Assembly: GCF_008365275.1 (NCBI RefSeq)
Contig: NZ_CP043504.1
Coordinates: 2,046,001 to 2,110,000 of the forward strand
Length of the DNA stretch: 64,000 nt
Origin: Protaetiibacter larvae
GTDB taxonomy: Bacteria > Actinomycetota > Actinomycetes > Actinomycetales > Microbacteriaceae
Direction: 5' to 3'
Position numbers and translations under genes: made by a program. Below, piece after piece: positions 18,537 through 27,327 of this stretch (positions are counted from its first letter, which is position 1; each line of letters starts with the position of its first letter). Below the pieces are notes generated by a model that was not told the DNA's origin, did not search any database, and saw only the letters and a program-made list of their open reading frames with translations.

Positions 18537-19487
18537 TCAGGCCGCGACGCCGGGGACGAGCTGGAACGGCGGCGCCGCGACCGGCACCGCGCTGCGGGCG
18601 GCGGCCGCGTGCAGCGCCTCCAGGTCGAGGTTCTCCGGATCGACGCGCGAGGCGAGTCCGCGCCTCGTCAGCTCGTCGGCGATCTGCGTCTGGTGGTCGT
18701 CGATGTGCTCCTTGAAGCGGGCGAGTCGGGGCACCAGGATCGGGTGCTTCCCGGCCTCGATCGCGGTCACCGCCGCGCCGACACCGGCGTGCGCGATCAC
18801 GACGTCCGCCTCGGCGACCGCCTGGGCGAGCTCCGCGTGCGGCACCGACGCCCTCCCGTCGATCCCATACGCCGAGACGTCCTCGGGACCGGTCTGCCAG
18901 ACCACCTCCATGCCCGCCAGAAGCGGTACCAGCACGCGGAGCAGTCGGTCGAAGCGGTAGCCGTCCTGGGTGCCCAGCGAGACGACCGCACGCCGCACGG
19001 GGCGCTCGTGCACCTCGCCCGGCGCGAAGGCGTCGAAGATCGCCCCGCCGAAGCGCCAGCGATCGCCGACCCAGGCCGGGTACTGCGTATAGGTGTCGAT
19101 GCGGCGGAATCGCGACACGAGCTTGCCGCTCAGCGAGGGCCCGTCGGCGCGCGCCGCCGACTCGATGTAGTGCGCGGGGATGCCGCGCTGGGCGGCCTGC
19201 GGGAGCGCCGCGACCGCGGGGCTCGAGCCGGTGCTGACGACCGCCTCGATGTCCTCCGTCTCGAGCAGACGGCGCACGATGCGCGCGATCCGCGCCGCCG
19301 CGAACGCCGCACGGGGCGCCGCGAAGGGCACGTAGACGACGCGTCGGTCGGCGAGCAGGCTCGTCGACAGGCCGTTCTCGAACGTCGCCCAGAGCTGCTT
19401 CTCGGGGGCGATCCCGAGCCGTGGTGCGAGGGTGAACAGTTGCTTGAGATGGCCGCCGCCGGAACAGATCAGCAGTGTCGAAGACAT
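18537..19487 (-). CDS. Fused PssD/PssE-like (Alg14-Alg13-type) glycosyltransferase, GT28
   Basis: 316 residues. The N-terminal half starts LLICSGGGHLKQLF, the Alg14/PssD membrane-association and acceptor motif; STGSSPAVAA follows. The C-terminal half holds the MurG/Alg13 donor motif HAGVGAAVTAIEAGKHPILVPR and FKEHIDDHQTQIADEL. In many bacteria these two halves are separate proteins, so this is a natural fusion. It is expected to add the second sugar to the polyprenyl-linked sugar made by the next gene upstream (19512-21014), as CpsF/CpsG do in streptococci. A ribosome site AGGAGGATG lies before the start. Confidence 0.88.
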   Translation of the reverse strand: MSSTLLICSGGGHLKQLFTLAPRLGIAPEKQLWATFENGLSTSLLADRRVVYVPFAAPRAAFAAARIARIVRRLLETEDIEAVVSTGSSPAVAALPQAAQRGIPAHYIESAARADGPSLSGKLVSRFRRIDTYTQYPAWVGDRWRFGGAIFDAFAPGEVHERPVRRAVVSLGTQDGYRFDRLLRVLVPLLAGMEVVWQTGPEDVSAYGIDGRASVPHAELAQAVAEADVVIAHAGVGAAVTAIEAGKHPILVPRLARFKEHIDDHQTQIADELTRRGLASRVDPENLDLEALHAAAARSAVPVAAPPFQLVPGVAA

Positions 19488-19511
19488 GACATCCTCCTGG
19501 GGGGTTGAGGG

Positions 19512-21014
19512 TCAGTACGCCCCGTCCGAACGGAACACGGCGCGGATGGTTTTGAGCAGGATCACGAAATCCCCGGTCACCGACCAGTTCTCGACATAGG
19601 AGAGGTCGAGCTTGACGCTCTCCTCCCAGCTGAGATTCGAGCGGCCGCTCACCTGCCAGAGGCCGGTGATGCCGGGCTTGATGAGCAGTCGCCGGTTGAC
19701 GCGGTCCTCGTACTTCTCGACCTCGCGCGGCAGCGGCGGGCGCGGGCCGATGAGGCTCATGTCGCCGATGAGCACGTTGACGAACTGGGGAAGCTCGTCG
19801 AGCGAGAACCGCCGCATGATCCGCCCGATCGGGGTGACGCGCGGGTCGTCCTTGATCTTGAAGAGCACGTCGTTGCCGGCATCGCGCTCGGCCTGCAGCC
19901 CGGCGAGGCGCGCCTCGGCGTCCACCACCATGGAGCGGAACTTGAACATCGTGAACGGCTGACCGCGCAGCCCCACCCGGGTCTGGCGGAAGATGATCGG
20001 CCCTTCGCTCGACAGGCGGATCGCCATCGCGCAGAAGGCGAGCAGGGGCGCCAGCAGGATGAGGGCGGAGCCCGCGGCCGCGACGTCGATGGCCCGCTTG
20101 AGCGCGTGGTTGAAGCCGCTGAACTGCGGCAGGTCGACGTGCACCATGGGCAGGTCCTGAACCGGGCGCAGGTGCATGCGGGGGCCGGCCACATCGGTGA
20201 GCCGCGAGACGAGGATGAGCTCGACCTTCGAGTTCTCCAGCTGCCAGCCGAGGTCCCGGATCTGCTCGTGACCGCCGGGCAGGTTGCCGGCGATCATCAC
20301 TGCGCGGGTGCGCGTGCGGCGACTCGTCGCCGCGAGCTCGTCGACCGTCACGAGAGGGATCACGCCGTCGTACTCGCGCAGCCGCCGGCCGTCGGTGACC
20401 ACGGCGCCGATGGGGCGGAAGCCGGCGCGCAGGTTCACCTGGAGCTGCTCGATCACGCGACGCACGTCCGCGGCAGGTCCGACGATGATGGCGCCCGTGA
20501 GGCAGCGCCCCTCACGACGGAGCGCCACGAGCGCACGCCGCCACGACATCCGCCCGACCACGATGAGGGCGAGCCCCACGGGGAGCGCCACCGCGAGGTA
20601 GCCGCGAGCGACGTCGAGCCGCACGAGGAAGGCGAGGATCGCGAGCAGCCCGAAGGTCCACAGGGTCGCGTTCACGACGCGCTGATACTCGATGAGCCCG
20701 ACGCCGATGATGCGGGTCTCGCGGGATCGGGTCGCCGAGAGCGCGGCGAGCCATACGACGCCCACGGCGATGCCGAACGCGGTGTAGAGCTGATCGTTCG
20801 CGACCGAACCGGTGCCGCTGCCGAAGCGGAGGAACTGCGCGACCACGACCGCGCAGGCGATCGAGAGGGCGTCGGTCAGCACGAGGGCCGTGGCCAGTCG
20901 CCGCGGCCACGTCATCTTGAGCGGCTGGCTGGGGACCGTGGAGGCGCCGGGGAATCGCATCTCGCGCAGGGCGGGGGTGCGAGGGGTCGTTCGGGTATGC
21001 GTGAGGGCAGACAT
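19512..21014 (-). CDS. Polyprenyl-phosphate sugar-1-phosphate transferase initiating polysaccharide synthesis
   Basis: 500 residues. Four N-terminal membrane helices (about 38-160) are followed by a CoA-binding-like cytosolic domain and a fifth helix (about 308-330). Then comes the bacterial sugar transferase domain: RQTRVGLRGQPFTMFKFRSM, SLDELPQFVNVL, SLIGPRPPLP and PGITGLWQVSGRSNLSWEE. This is the WbaP/CpsE architecture. It transfers galactose- or glucose-1-phosphate from a UDP sugar to undecaprenyl (or decaprenyl) phosphate at the membrane, the committed step of the pathway. It has its own upstream region with a perfect 17-bp palindrome at 21168-21184. Confidence 0.93.
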   Translation of the reverse strand: MSALTHTRTTPRTPALREMRFPGASTVPSQPLKMTWPRRLATALVLTDALSIACAVVVAQFLRFGSGTGSVANDQLYTAFGIAVGVVWLAALSATRSRETRIIGVGLIEYQRVVNATLWTFGLLAILAFLVRLDVARGYLAVALPVGLALIVVGRMSWRRALVALRREGRCLTGAIIVGPAADVRRVIEQLQVNLRAGFRPIGAVVTDGRRLREYDGVIPLVTVDELAATSRRTRTRAVMIAGNLPGGHEQIRDLGWQLENSKVELILVSRLTDVAGPRMHLRPVQDLPMVHVDLPQFSGFNHALKRAIDVAAAGSALILLAPLLAFCAMAIRLSSEGPIIFRQTRVGLRGQPFTMFKFRSMVVDAEARLAGLQAERDAGNDVLFKIKDDPRVTPIGRIMRRFSLDELPQFVNVLIGDMSLIGPRPPLPREVEKYEDRVNRRLLIKPGITGLWQVSGRSNLSWEESVKLDLSYVENWSVTGDFVILLKTIRAVFRSDGAY

Positions 21015-21167
21015 GCGGAAGCGAGCCTTTCGAGCCGGGGGTCTCGTTGAGCTACCGCGCAGGCAGAATGCGGGTTGCGCTGAGCGGTCGTCGTCGCTGA
21101 CAGCGGTGCGGTGGTGTGACCAGAGAAGGTCTCCGCCGGCGGCTATCGGGCTGCATCCGGAGATTGC

Positions 21168-21184
21168 GGGGTGTAATACACCCC
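21168..21184. promoter_or_regulatory. Perfect 17-bp palindrome upstream of the initiating transferase
   Basis: GGGGTGTA-A-TACACCCC is a perfect dyad about 150 bases before the start of the priming transferase gene on the minus strand. It is the AT-richest point of this intergenic gap (21015-21254), which otherwise holds no gene. It looks like the operator of a dimeric regulator. Confidence 0.5.
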
Positions 21185-21200
21185 AGATGCCATGAGAGTA

Positions 21201-21220
21201 CGACCCCCCGACGGGGGTCG
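21201..21220 (-). terminator. Hairpin terminator after the glycosyltransferase gene at 21255
   Basis: CGACCCCC-CGAC-GGGGGTCG forms an 8-bp GC stem with a 4-base loop, 35 bases past the stop codon of the minus-strand gene ending at 21255. Confidence 0.6.
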
Positions 21221-21254
21221 CAAGCCCCCGAGGCGACTCGTTACGTCGCTTTAA

Positions 21255-22454
21255 TCAGCCGGACACATACGAGCCGTCGCGGGGCGCGTCCAGGCGCTCG
21301 CGATCGGCGAAGAGCAGAGCGAAGATCGCGCGATGGCGCGAGGCCCAGGAGTTCTGCTCGAGGAAGCGGAGTCGCTCGGACTCCCCCGCGCGCCCCAGTG
21401 CGAGCGCCGCGTCGAGCTCCGGGGCCGAATGCGCGACATCCCGCGAGAGCACGACGCGCGCGTCGATGTCCCGCATGGGCGGAAGGTCGACCGAGAGCAC
21501 GGGGGCGCCTGCCGCGAGGTACTCGTAGGCCTTGAGGGGGCTCATCGCCTCGGTGAGCGGGGTCACCCGATGCGCGACGAGCGCGACGTCGGCGTTGCGC
21601 AGCACCGCGACGAGCTCGGCACGGCCGACGCCCGGATGCGTCGTCACGTTGGACGCGTTCGCGAGGGGTGCCAGCAGCTCGGGGTCGGGCACGGGGCCGA
21701 GCAGCACGAACGACACCGCCGGGCGGTCCGCGGCCAGACGCACGAGGCCCTCGACGTCGAGTCGTTCGTCGATCGTGCCCACGTAGACGGCGCGCGGGCC
21801 CGGCAGCGCCGCGAACCAGTCCGGCGCCTCGGGCTGCGGTCCCGCCCATTCGGCCGCCTCGACGCCGTTCGGCACGACGACGCCCGGGCCGGTGGGGGCG
21901 ATCCGCTCGACGATCTGCGCCGACACCGCGGCGACGGGCATCCCGGATGCCGCGATGCGCCGGTAGGCCTCCGCGTAGGCGGGCCAGTGCTCGGCGCGCC
22001 CCGGGTAGCTCAGCCAGTCGTCGCGACCGAAGTACACCACGCGGTGCGCCCAGTCGAGTCCGCCGAAGCCCGCGACGAGCGGGTGGGTCGTGAGCACGAC
22101 CGGCTCGGTCATCCCGGCGCGGCGCGCCGCGCGGCCGAGCGCCGAACCGTAGGCGCGCAGACGCTGCTCGAGGGCGGCCAGGTCGACGGGATCGCGCCGG
22201 TCGCGCAGCCGCCAGGGCTGCACGAGCCGCGCGCGACGGTCGCCGGGGAAGCTGCTGTCGCGACGCGCGAGGCGGCGAGCCAGCAGGGTCGGCAGCCAGC
22301 GGAAGGGATTGGCCACGATGAGCCGACGCACCTCGGGGGCGGCGATGAGGGCAGAGGCGAGGCGGTCCGGCGGGCGCATCATGCCGCGCCGGACGGCGTC
22401 ATCCCAGGTCTCGTACGAGAAGGTGAAGACGACATCGTGCTCGCGGGCGCTCAT
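21255..22454 (-). CDS. GT4-like (GT-B) glycosyltransferase
   Basis: 399 residues. FTFSYETWDDAVRRGM opens an N-terminal domain resembling polysaccharide glycosyltransferases that use a TW/FSY start, and the C-terminal domain has AVYVGTIDERLDVEGLV and SPLKAYEYLAAGAPVLSVDLP, a weak form of the E-x7-E motif. The start ATG overlaps the acetyltransferase stop (ATGA), so the two form a small operon ended by the hairpin at 21201-21220. Sugar specificity is unknown. The family call is good; GT4 rather than another GT-B family is less sure. Confidence 0.82.
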   Translation of the reverse strand: MSAREHDVVFTFSYETWDDAVRRGMMRPPDRLASALIAAPEVRRLIVANPFRWLPTLLARRLARRDSSFPGDRRARLVQPWRLRDRRDPVDLAALEQRLRAYGSALGRAARRAGMTEPVVLTTHPLVAGFGGLDWAHRVVYFGRDDWLSYPGRAEHWPAYAEAYRRIAASGMPVAAVSAQIVERIAPTGPGVVVPNGVEAAEWAGPQPEAPDWFAALPGPRAVYVGTIDERLDVEGLVRLAADRPAVSFVLLGPVPDPELLAPLANASNVTTHPGVGRAELVAVLRNADVALVAHRVTPLTEAMSPLKAYEYLAAGAPVLSVDLPPMRDIDARVVLSRDVAHSAPELDAALALGRAGESERLRFLEQNSWASRHRAIFALLFADRERLDAPRDGSYVSG

Positions 22455-23008
22455 GCGAGCTGCCTGATGAGGCGGGCGGGAACCCCCGCGACCACGGCGC
22501 GCGCCGGCACGTCCTCGCGCACCACGCTGTTGGCGCCGATCACCGCGCCCTCACCGATCGTCACCCCCGGAAGCACGACCACGTTCTGGCCGAGCCAGGC
22601 GCCGCGGCAGATCCGCACCGGGGCGATCCGCACGAGCGGCTGGTCGCGGATGGCGAGCTCGGGGTCGTCGAAGCCGTGCGAGTGGTCCGAGATGTAGCAG
22701 CCGCGGGCGATGTCGACGCCCTCCTCGATGACGACGCTCTGCACGGCCGTGATCGAGGTCTGGTTGATGCGCACCCGGTCGTGGAGCTCGATCACCGGCG
22801 CCGGGAAGTCGCGACTCGGCGTCATGAGCCAGGACCCCGCGCCGATGAGCACGCGATCCCCCACGGCGATCAGGTCGGGGTTCCCGACCCGGAACGGCAG
22901 CAGGATGCGGGACCGGCGCCCGAAGGAGTGGAAGCCGGTTGCCGCGAGGCGGCTGAACGCAGCGTCCCTGATGCGTTGCAGACCGAGGAGCAGATCGAGT
23001 GCGTTCAT
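22451..23008 (-). CDS. Hexapeptide-repeat acetyltransferase
   Basis: 185 residues from the ATG at 23008 with GGAGA upstream. Hexapeptide rungs run from about residue 50 to 165 (LIAVGDRVLIGAGSW, VVIEEGVDIARGCYISDHSHGF, GAWLGQNVVVLPGVTIGEGAVIGANSVV), ending in AGVPARLIRQ. SDHSHGF holds the histidine that acts as catalytic base in this family. It is distinct from the acetyltransferase at 7623-8216 and likely acetylates another position of the polymer or a precursor sugar. The 119 bases upstream (23009-23127) hold no gene. Confidence 0.88.
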   Translation of the reverse strand: MNALDLLLGLQRIRDAAFSRLAATGFHSFGRRSRILLPFRVGNPDLIAVGDRVLIGAGSWLMTPSRDFPAPVIELHDRVRINQTSITAVQSVVIEEGVDIARGCYISDHSHGFDDPELAIRDQPLVRIAPVRICRGAWLGQNVVVLPGVTIGEGAVIGANSVVREDVPARAVVAGVPARLIRQLA

Positions 23009-23127
23009 GGCGTCTCCGCATGGTCCGTATTCGCGATTCCCACGGTAGCGCCCGAATCGTGCCCCGCAAGCGGGGGACACCGAAGCTTAATGTCGCCGTA
23101 ACACGTGCGTCGCTGTACGCCCCCGCC

Positions 23128-24084
23128 TCAGCCGACGAGAGGCTGCACGGGGGTTTCCACGGGCCGCTGCCGCACGAGCCCGCGCCGCGCGGCGAGGCGA
23201 TCGACCCAGAGCAGGTAGCCCGCGGTGAACACCGCCTGCAGCAGCGGAGTCAGGGGCGTGCTGCCCTCGGAGCTCATCTGCGTGGTGCCGAGCAGACCGG
23301 TGGTGAGCAGTCCGAGCGAGAGCACGTTGTTGATCACGTGCAGCGCGATCGCGGCCTCGAGGCCGCCCGTGCGCCAGGTCACGATCGCGAACCCTGCCCC
23401 CATGACCGCGACCGAGAGCATCCCCCACAGCTCGTATTGCACGTGCCCGGCGGTGAAGATCACCGTCGAGACGACGATCGCGACCCACACGGGGCGCACC
23501 CAGGCGCCGATCGCCTGCATCGCGAGCCCGCGGAAGATGTACTCCTCGGCCGCCGACTGCAGGGGGGCGAGCAGCACGACGAGGATGAGCAGCACGACCA
23601 GCCGGCCCGCCTCGACCGGGACGGGGGCGGGCAGCGGCTGCCCGAAGAGCGCGGGCACGAACGACACCCCGATGCTCACGAGCGTCACGACGAGCGCCGG
23701 CACCACGCAGGCGAGCATCCACCGCCACCGCACGCGGAAGGCGACCGAGTGCCGCATCCCGAGCGGACGCAGGCCGACGCACAGCAGGGAGAGCGGGACG
23801 AGCGGCAGCAGCACGGCGAGATTGGCCAGCAGGAACAGCAGGCTCAGCGGGTTCGAGACATCCGTGAGGTGCGCCGTCAACGCGGCAGGCGAGCGCAGGA
23901 TCTCGAGATCGACGTCGCCCGAGATGAGCGCCGCCGCCATCCACAGCACGGCGAGCACGACCGAGGCGACGCCGGTGAAGACGACGAGCAGCCCCGCCGC
24001 GGCGAGCGGACGCCACCACGCGTATCCCGCGCTCGTGCGGAACAGGCGGTGATAGGGGGTCGCGGCCGGAAGCCCCGTGCTCAT
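23128..24084 (-). CDS. CPBP-family intramembrane glutamic protease
   Basis: 318 residues with about eight membrane helices. All CPBP (CAAX protease and bacteriocin-processing) motifs are present: EExxxR in SAAEEYIFRG, FxxxH in IFTAGHVQYE and HxxxN in LHVINNV. The start overlaps the stop of glyS by one base (TGATG), so it is co-transcribed with glyS. Substrates of actinobacterial members are mostly unknown. A second, degenerate relative is encoded at 44030-44836. Confidence 0.9.
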   Translation of the reverse strand: MSTGLPAATPYHRLFRTSAGYAWWRPLAAAGLLVVFTGVASVVLAVLWMAAALISGDVDLEILRSPAALTAHLTDVSNPLSLLFLLANLAVLLPLVPLSLLCVGLRPLGMRHSVAFRVRWRWMLACVVPALVVTLVSIGVSFVPALFGQPLPAPVPVEAGRLVVLLILVVLLAPLQSAAEEYIFRGLAMQAIGAWVRPVWVAIVVSTVIFTAGHVQYELWGMLSVAVMGAGFAIVTWRTGGLEAAIALHVINNVLSLGLLTTGLLGTTQMSSEGSTPLTPLLQAVFTAGYLLWVDRLAARRGLVRQRPVETPVQPLVG

Positions 24085-25469
24085 CAGGCGCCGCGCAGCC
24101 GCTCGGCGAGGTAGCCGTGCAGGCGGTCGAGCGAGACACGCTCCTGCGCCATGCTGTCGCGCTCGCGCACCGTGACCGCCTGGTCGTCGAGGGTGTCGAA
24201 GTCGACGGTCACCGCGAACGGGGTGCCGATCTCGTCCTGACGGCGGTAGCGGCGGCCGATGGCGCCCGCATCGTCGAACTCGATCATCCAGTCCTCGCGG
24301 AGCTCGTCGGCGAGCCTCCGGGCGACCGGCGACAGCTGCTCGTTGCGCGACAGCGGCAGCACCGCGGCCTTCACGGGCGCGAGCCGACGGTCGAGACGCA
24401 GCACGGTGCGCACATCCGTACCGCCCTTCGCGTTCGGCGCCTCGTCCTCGTGGTACGCGTCGATGAGGAACGCCATGAGCGCGCGCGTGAGCCCGAACGC
24501 CGGCTCGATGACGTAGGGCACCCAGCGCTCGCCCGTGGTCTGGTCGAAGTACGACAGATCCTTGCCGGAGTGCTCGGAGTGGGTCTTCAGGTCGAAGTCG
24601 GTGCGGTTGGCGATGCCCATGAGCTCGCCCCACTCGCCGCTCGCGAAGCCGAAGCGGTACTCCACGTCAACGGTGCGCTTCGAGTAGTGGCTGAGCTTCT
24701 CCTTCGGGTGCTCGTAGAGCCGCAGGCTGTCCTCGCGGATGCCGAGATCGCGGTACCAGCCGTAGGAGGCGTCGATCCAGTACTGGTGCCACTCCTCGTC
24801 GGTGCCGGGCTGCACGAAGAACTCCATCTCCATCTGCTCGAACTCGCGCGTGCGGAAGATGAAATTGCCGGGGGTGATCTCGTTGCGGAAGCTCTTGCCG
24901 ATCTGGGCGATGCCGAACGGGGGCTTCATGCGGGCGCTCGAGAGCACGTTCGCGAAGTTCACGAAGATACCCTGCGCGGTCTCGGGGCGCAGGTAGTGCA
25001 GGCCCTCCTCGTCGTCGACGGGGCCGAGATAGGTCTTGAGGAGCCCCGAGAAGGCGCGCGGCTCCGTCCACTGGCCGCGGGTGCCGCAGTTGTCGCAGAC
25101 GATGTCGGCGAGACCGTTCTCGGGCGCGCGACCCTTCTTCTCCTCGTACGACTCGAGCAGGTGGTCCTCGCGGTAGCGCTTGTGGCAGTTGAGGCACTCG
25201 ATGAGCGGGTCGGAGAACACCTCCACGTGGCCCGACGCCTCCCACACCTGCCGGGGCAGGATCACCGAGGAGTCGATGCCGACGATGTCGTCCCGCCGCT
25301 GCACCATGAACTTCCACCACTCGCGCTTGATGTTCTCCTTGAGCGCGGTGCCGAGGGGGCCGTAGTCCCAGGCGGAGCGGGAGCCGCCGTAGATCTCACC
25401 CGCCTGGTAGACGAAACCCCGACGCTTGGCGAGGGAGATGATCGAATCGAGCGGGTTGGGCGTTGCCAC
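24084..25469 (-). CDS. glyS: Glycyl-tRNA synthetase (single-chain, alpha2 type)
   Basis: 461 residues, the usual length of the archaeal/eukaryal-like form used by Actinobacteria. Class II motifs are visible: motif 2 in [25 protein letters not shown]-like sequence near residue 190-215 and motif 3 in [15 protein letters not shown] zinc-type insert with paired cysteines (CLNCHKRY and CDNCGTRG) lies at about 95-130. The C-terminal anticodon-binding domain follows. It charges tRNA-Gly. A possible -10 (TAGGCT) lies at about 25528-25533 upstream on the minus strand, in a 95-base gap. Confidence 0.97.
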   Translation of the reverse strand: MATPNPLDSIISLAKRRGFVYQAGEIYGGSRSAWDYGPLGTALKENIKREWWKFMVQRRDDIVGIDSSVILPRQVWEASGHVEVFSDPLIECLNCHKRYREDHLLESYEEKKGRAPENGLADIVCDNCGTRGQWTEPRAFSGLLKTYLGPVDDEEGLHYLRPETAQGIFVNFANVLSSARMKPPFGIAQIGKSFRNEITPGNFIFRTREFEQMEMEFFVQPGTDEEWHQYWIDASYGWYRDLGIREDSLRLYEHPKEKLSHYSKRTVDVEYRFGFASGEWGELMGIANRTDFDLKTHSEHSGKDLSYFDQTTGERWVPYVIEPAFGLTRALMAFLIDAYHEDEAPNAKGGTDVRTVLRLDRRLAPVKAAVLPLSRNEQLSPVARRLADELREDWMIEFDDAGAIGRRYRRQDEIGTPFAVTVDFDTLDDQAVTVRERDSMAQERVSLDRLHGYLAERLRGA

Positions 25470-25564
25470 AGAGGACTCCAGAGGTTCGGCCGCGCCGGCT
25501 TGCGCGGTCAGTGGGGTGCGGAGTTCTCAGCCTACCGAGCGCCCGGGCATCGAGGATTCCGCTC

Positions 25565-27247
25565 CTAGAAGGTGTACATGATCTGCGGGAAGCCGTCGGC
25601 ATCGCACTGCAGGTCCTGCTTCGCCGGGAAGATCGTGAGCTTCGCCGGGAAATGCGTGATCGTGACGTCGTCCTCGGGGTAGAAGACCAGGTCGCCGGTG
25701 AGGCTGACCGGATCGCCCTCGGCATCCGCCTGGATCTGGAAGGTGCTCACCTCGCTCGCGCTCCCGCCGGGCCCCAGATATCCGGGAGGCGCGACCCCCT
25801 GACCGCCGACGGTGGTGCCCCACTCGAGGTTCGCCCTCCACTCCTGCTTCTGGAAGCCATCGGTCCAGGTGTGGAGCGCGTGATCCCCCGGCTGGTTCCA
25901 GTTCGCCCAGGTCGAGGCGCACAGGGCGCCGTGCACGTGCGTGCCGGCCACATCGCCATCGAGCTCCCACCCGGAGAAGCCGGCGGTCACCACGACCTTC
26001 TTGGTGGCACCGCCCTGCCGGGAGGTCGACACGATCGAGACGGTGGCCTGCGTGCCCTGCTCGCCCGCGGTGTAGTGGAAGCCGCCCTTGCTCACGCTCT
26101 CGAGCGGCTCGAGGCTCTCGGCGCCCTCCAGGGAAAGCGTGAGCGGGCCGGTGACGCTGCCGTGGCCGGACTTCGCCTGCACATCGATCGTGAAGTCGGT
26201 GACGTCCTGGGGCGGCACGCTCTCGGGCAGGTCGGTCTCGATGCTCACGCAGCCGCCGTCGGTCCACATCCCGATGAGGCCCATCAGGAGACCGAATGCC
26301 AGAGTGTCGGCGCCGGACTGGCCGCTCGTGGAGAGCTCCTGCTCCTGCTCCTTCGTGAGGCCCTCGGTGCCGCCCAGCTTGTGCGGCGGGTTCTTCGTCG
26401 TGTCGAACTTCCCCAGATCGAGATCGTCGACCTTCTGCGAGGTGGTGAGGTACCGGCTCGAGCCGTCCGTGCCCTTCACGGTCGTCATCTGGACGGCCTC
26501 CATCGTGATCTCCTCGGGAAGCGCGTTGTCGGCGAGAGTTCCCGTGAGCGTCGCCCGGATCTCCTCCGTCCGCGACGCCGTCGCACCCCCCGCGGCGCCC
26601 GTCACACTGCGCTTCACCTTCGCCGTCGCATCGAACCTGCCGTCCGGACCCGGGCAGTACCTCCCGTCGTAGACCACCGAGGTGCTCGTGCCCGCCGTCG
26701 CACCGCCGGAGACCTGCTGTCCCTCGGTGCTGATCTCGACCGTCGTCGTGCCGTCGTCGTTGACGGTGAACGTCAGGCCGTCCGAGCCGTGCGAGTCCCC
26801 GGAATGCAGGGAGCCGCCACTCAACGCATCCTGCAAGCCGCGCTGCGCGTACGTCCCGAGGCCCCCGATGATGAGGTTCTCGAAGCCCTGCTGACCGGCG
26901 TCCGACCGGGAGGTGCGGCCACCCGACCAACTCAGCACGGGACCCGCGTGCGGCGCCTCGTCGCCGCCGAGATCCGCCAACTGGGCGAGGATCTGCTCGC
27001 CGAACGCCGTGTCGTCCGCCTCCACCGCGTCCCGCAGGCTCTCGATGCCGGGCACCTCGGCGGCCACCTCGTCGAAGACGTCGAGAACCCCCGAATACCA
27101 CTGCGGCGGACCACCCACCGCCTCCCTCGCCTCAGCCTCACTCGGCAGGTCGAAGGTGAGCTGCACCACATCCGACGGCCCCGACGCGCTGCACCCGCTC
27201 AGCACGAGCGCCGCGACCACGGCGATGACGGGAACGATCGTGCGCAT
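25565..27247 (-). CDS. Lipoprotein of unknown function
   Basis: 560 residues. The signal peptide ends in the lipobox LSGC (Cys19). No known domain is recognised. Residues about 60-130 are helical and acidic, and the rest is dominated by beta-strand patterns with alternating Thr/Val, including CVSIETDLPESVPPQDV. The C-terminal part has conserved-looking aromatic residues (WANWNQPGDHALHTW) and a single Cys pair candidate. It stands alone on the minus strand between glyS and the aminotransferase. A surface-exposed substrate-binding or structural role is possible, but I do not assign one. Confidence 0.8.
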   Translation of the reverse strand: MRTIVPVIAVVAALVLSGCSASGPSDVVQLTFDLPSEAEAREAVGGPPQWYSGVLDVFDEVAAEVPGIESLRDAVEADDTAFGEQILAQLADLGGDEAPHAGPVLSWSGGRTSRSDAGQQGFENLIIGGLGTYAQRGLQDALSGGSLHSGDSHGSDGLTFTVNDDGTTTVEISTEGQQVSGGATAGTSTSVVYDGRYCPGPDGRFDATAKVKRSVTGAAGGATASRTEEIRATLTGTLADNALPEEITMEAVQMTTVKGTDGSSRYLTTSQKVDDLDLGKFDTTKNPPHKLGGTEGLTKEQEQELSTSGQSGADTLAFGLLMGLIGMWTDGGCVSIETDLPESVPPQDVTDFTIDVQAKSGHGSVTGPLTLSLEGAESLEPLESVSKGGFHYTAGEQGTQATVSIVSTSRQGGATKKVVVTAGFSGWELDGDVAGTHVHGALCASTWANWNQPGDHALHTWTDGFQKQEWRANLEWGTTVGGQGVAPPGYLGPGGSASEVSTFQIQADAEGDPVSLTGDLVFYPEDDVTITHFPAKLTIFPAKQDLQCDADGFPQIMYTF

Positions 27248-27327
27248 CGGGAACCCTTCGATTCGGACGATCGAGAGCCTATTGATGCGCAGCCGTCGAG
27301 GCGCCGAGTTCCGGTCTCACGCGGGTC

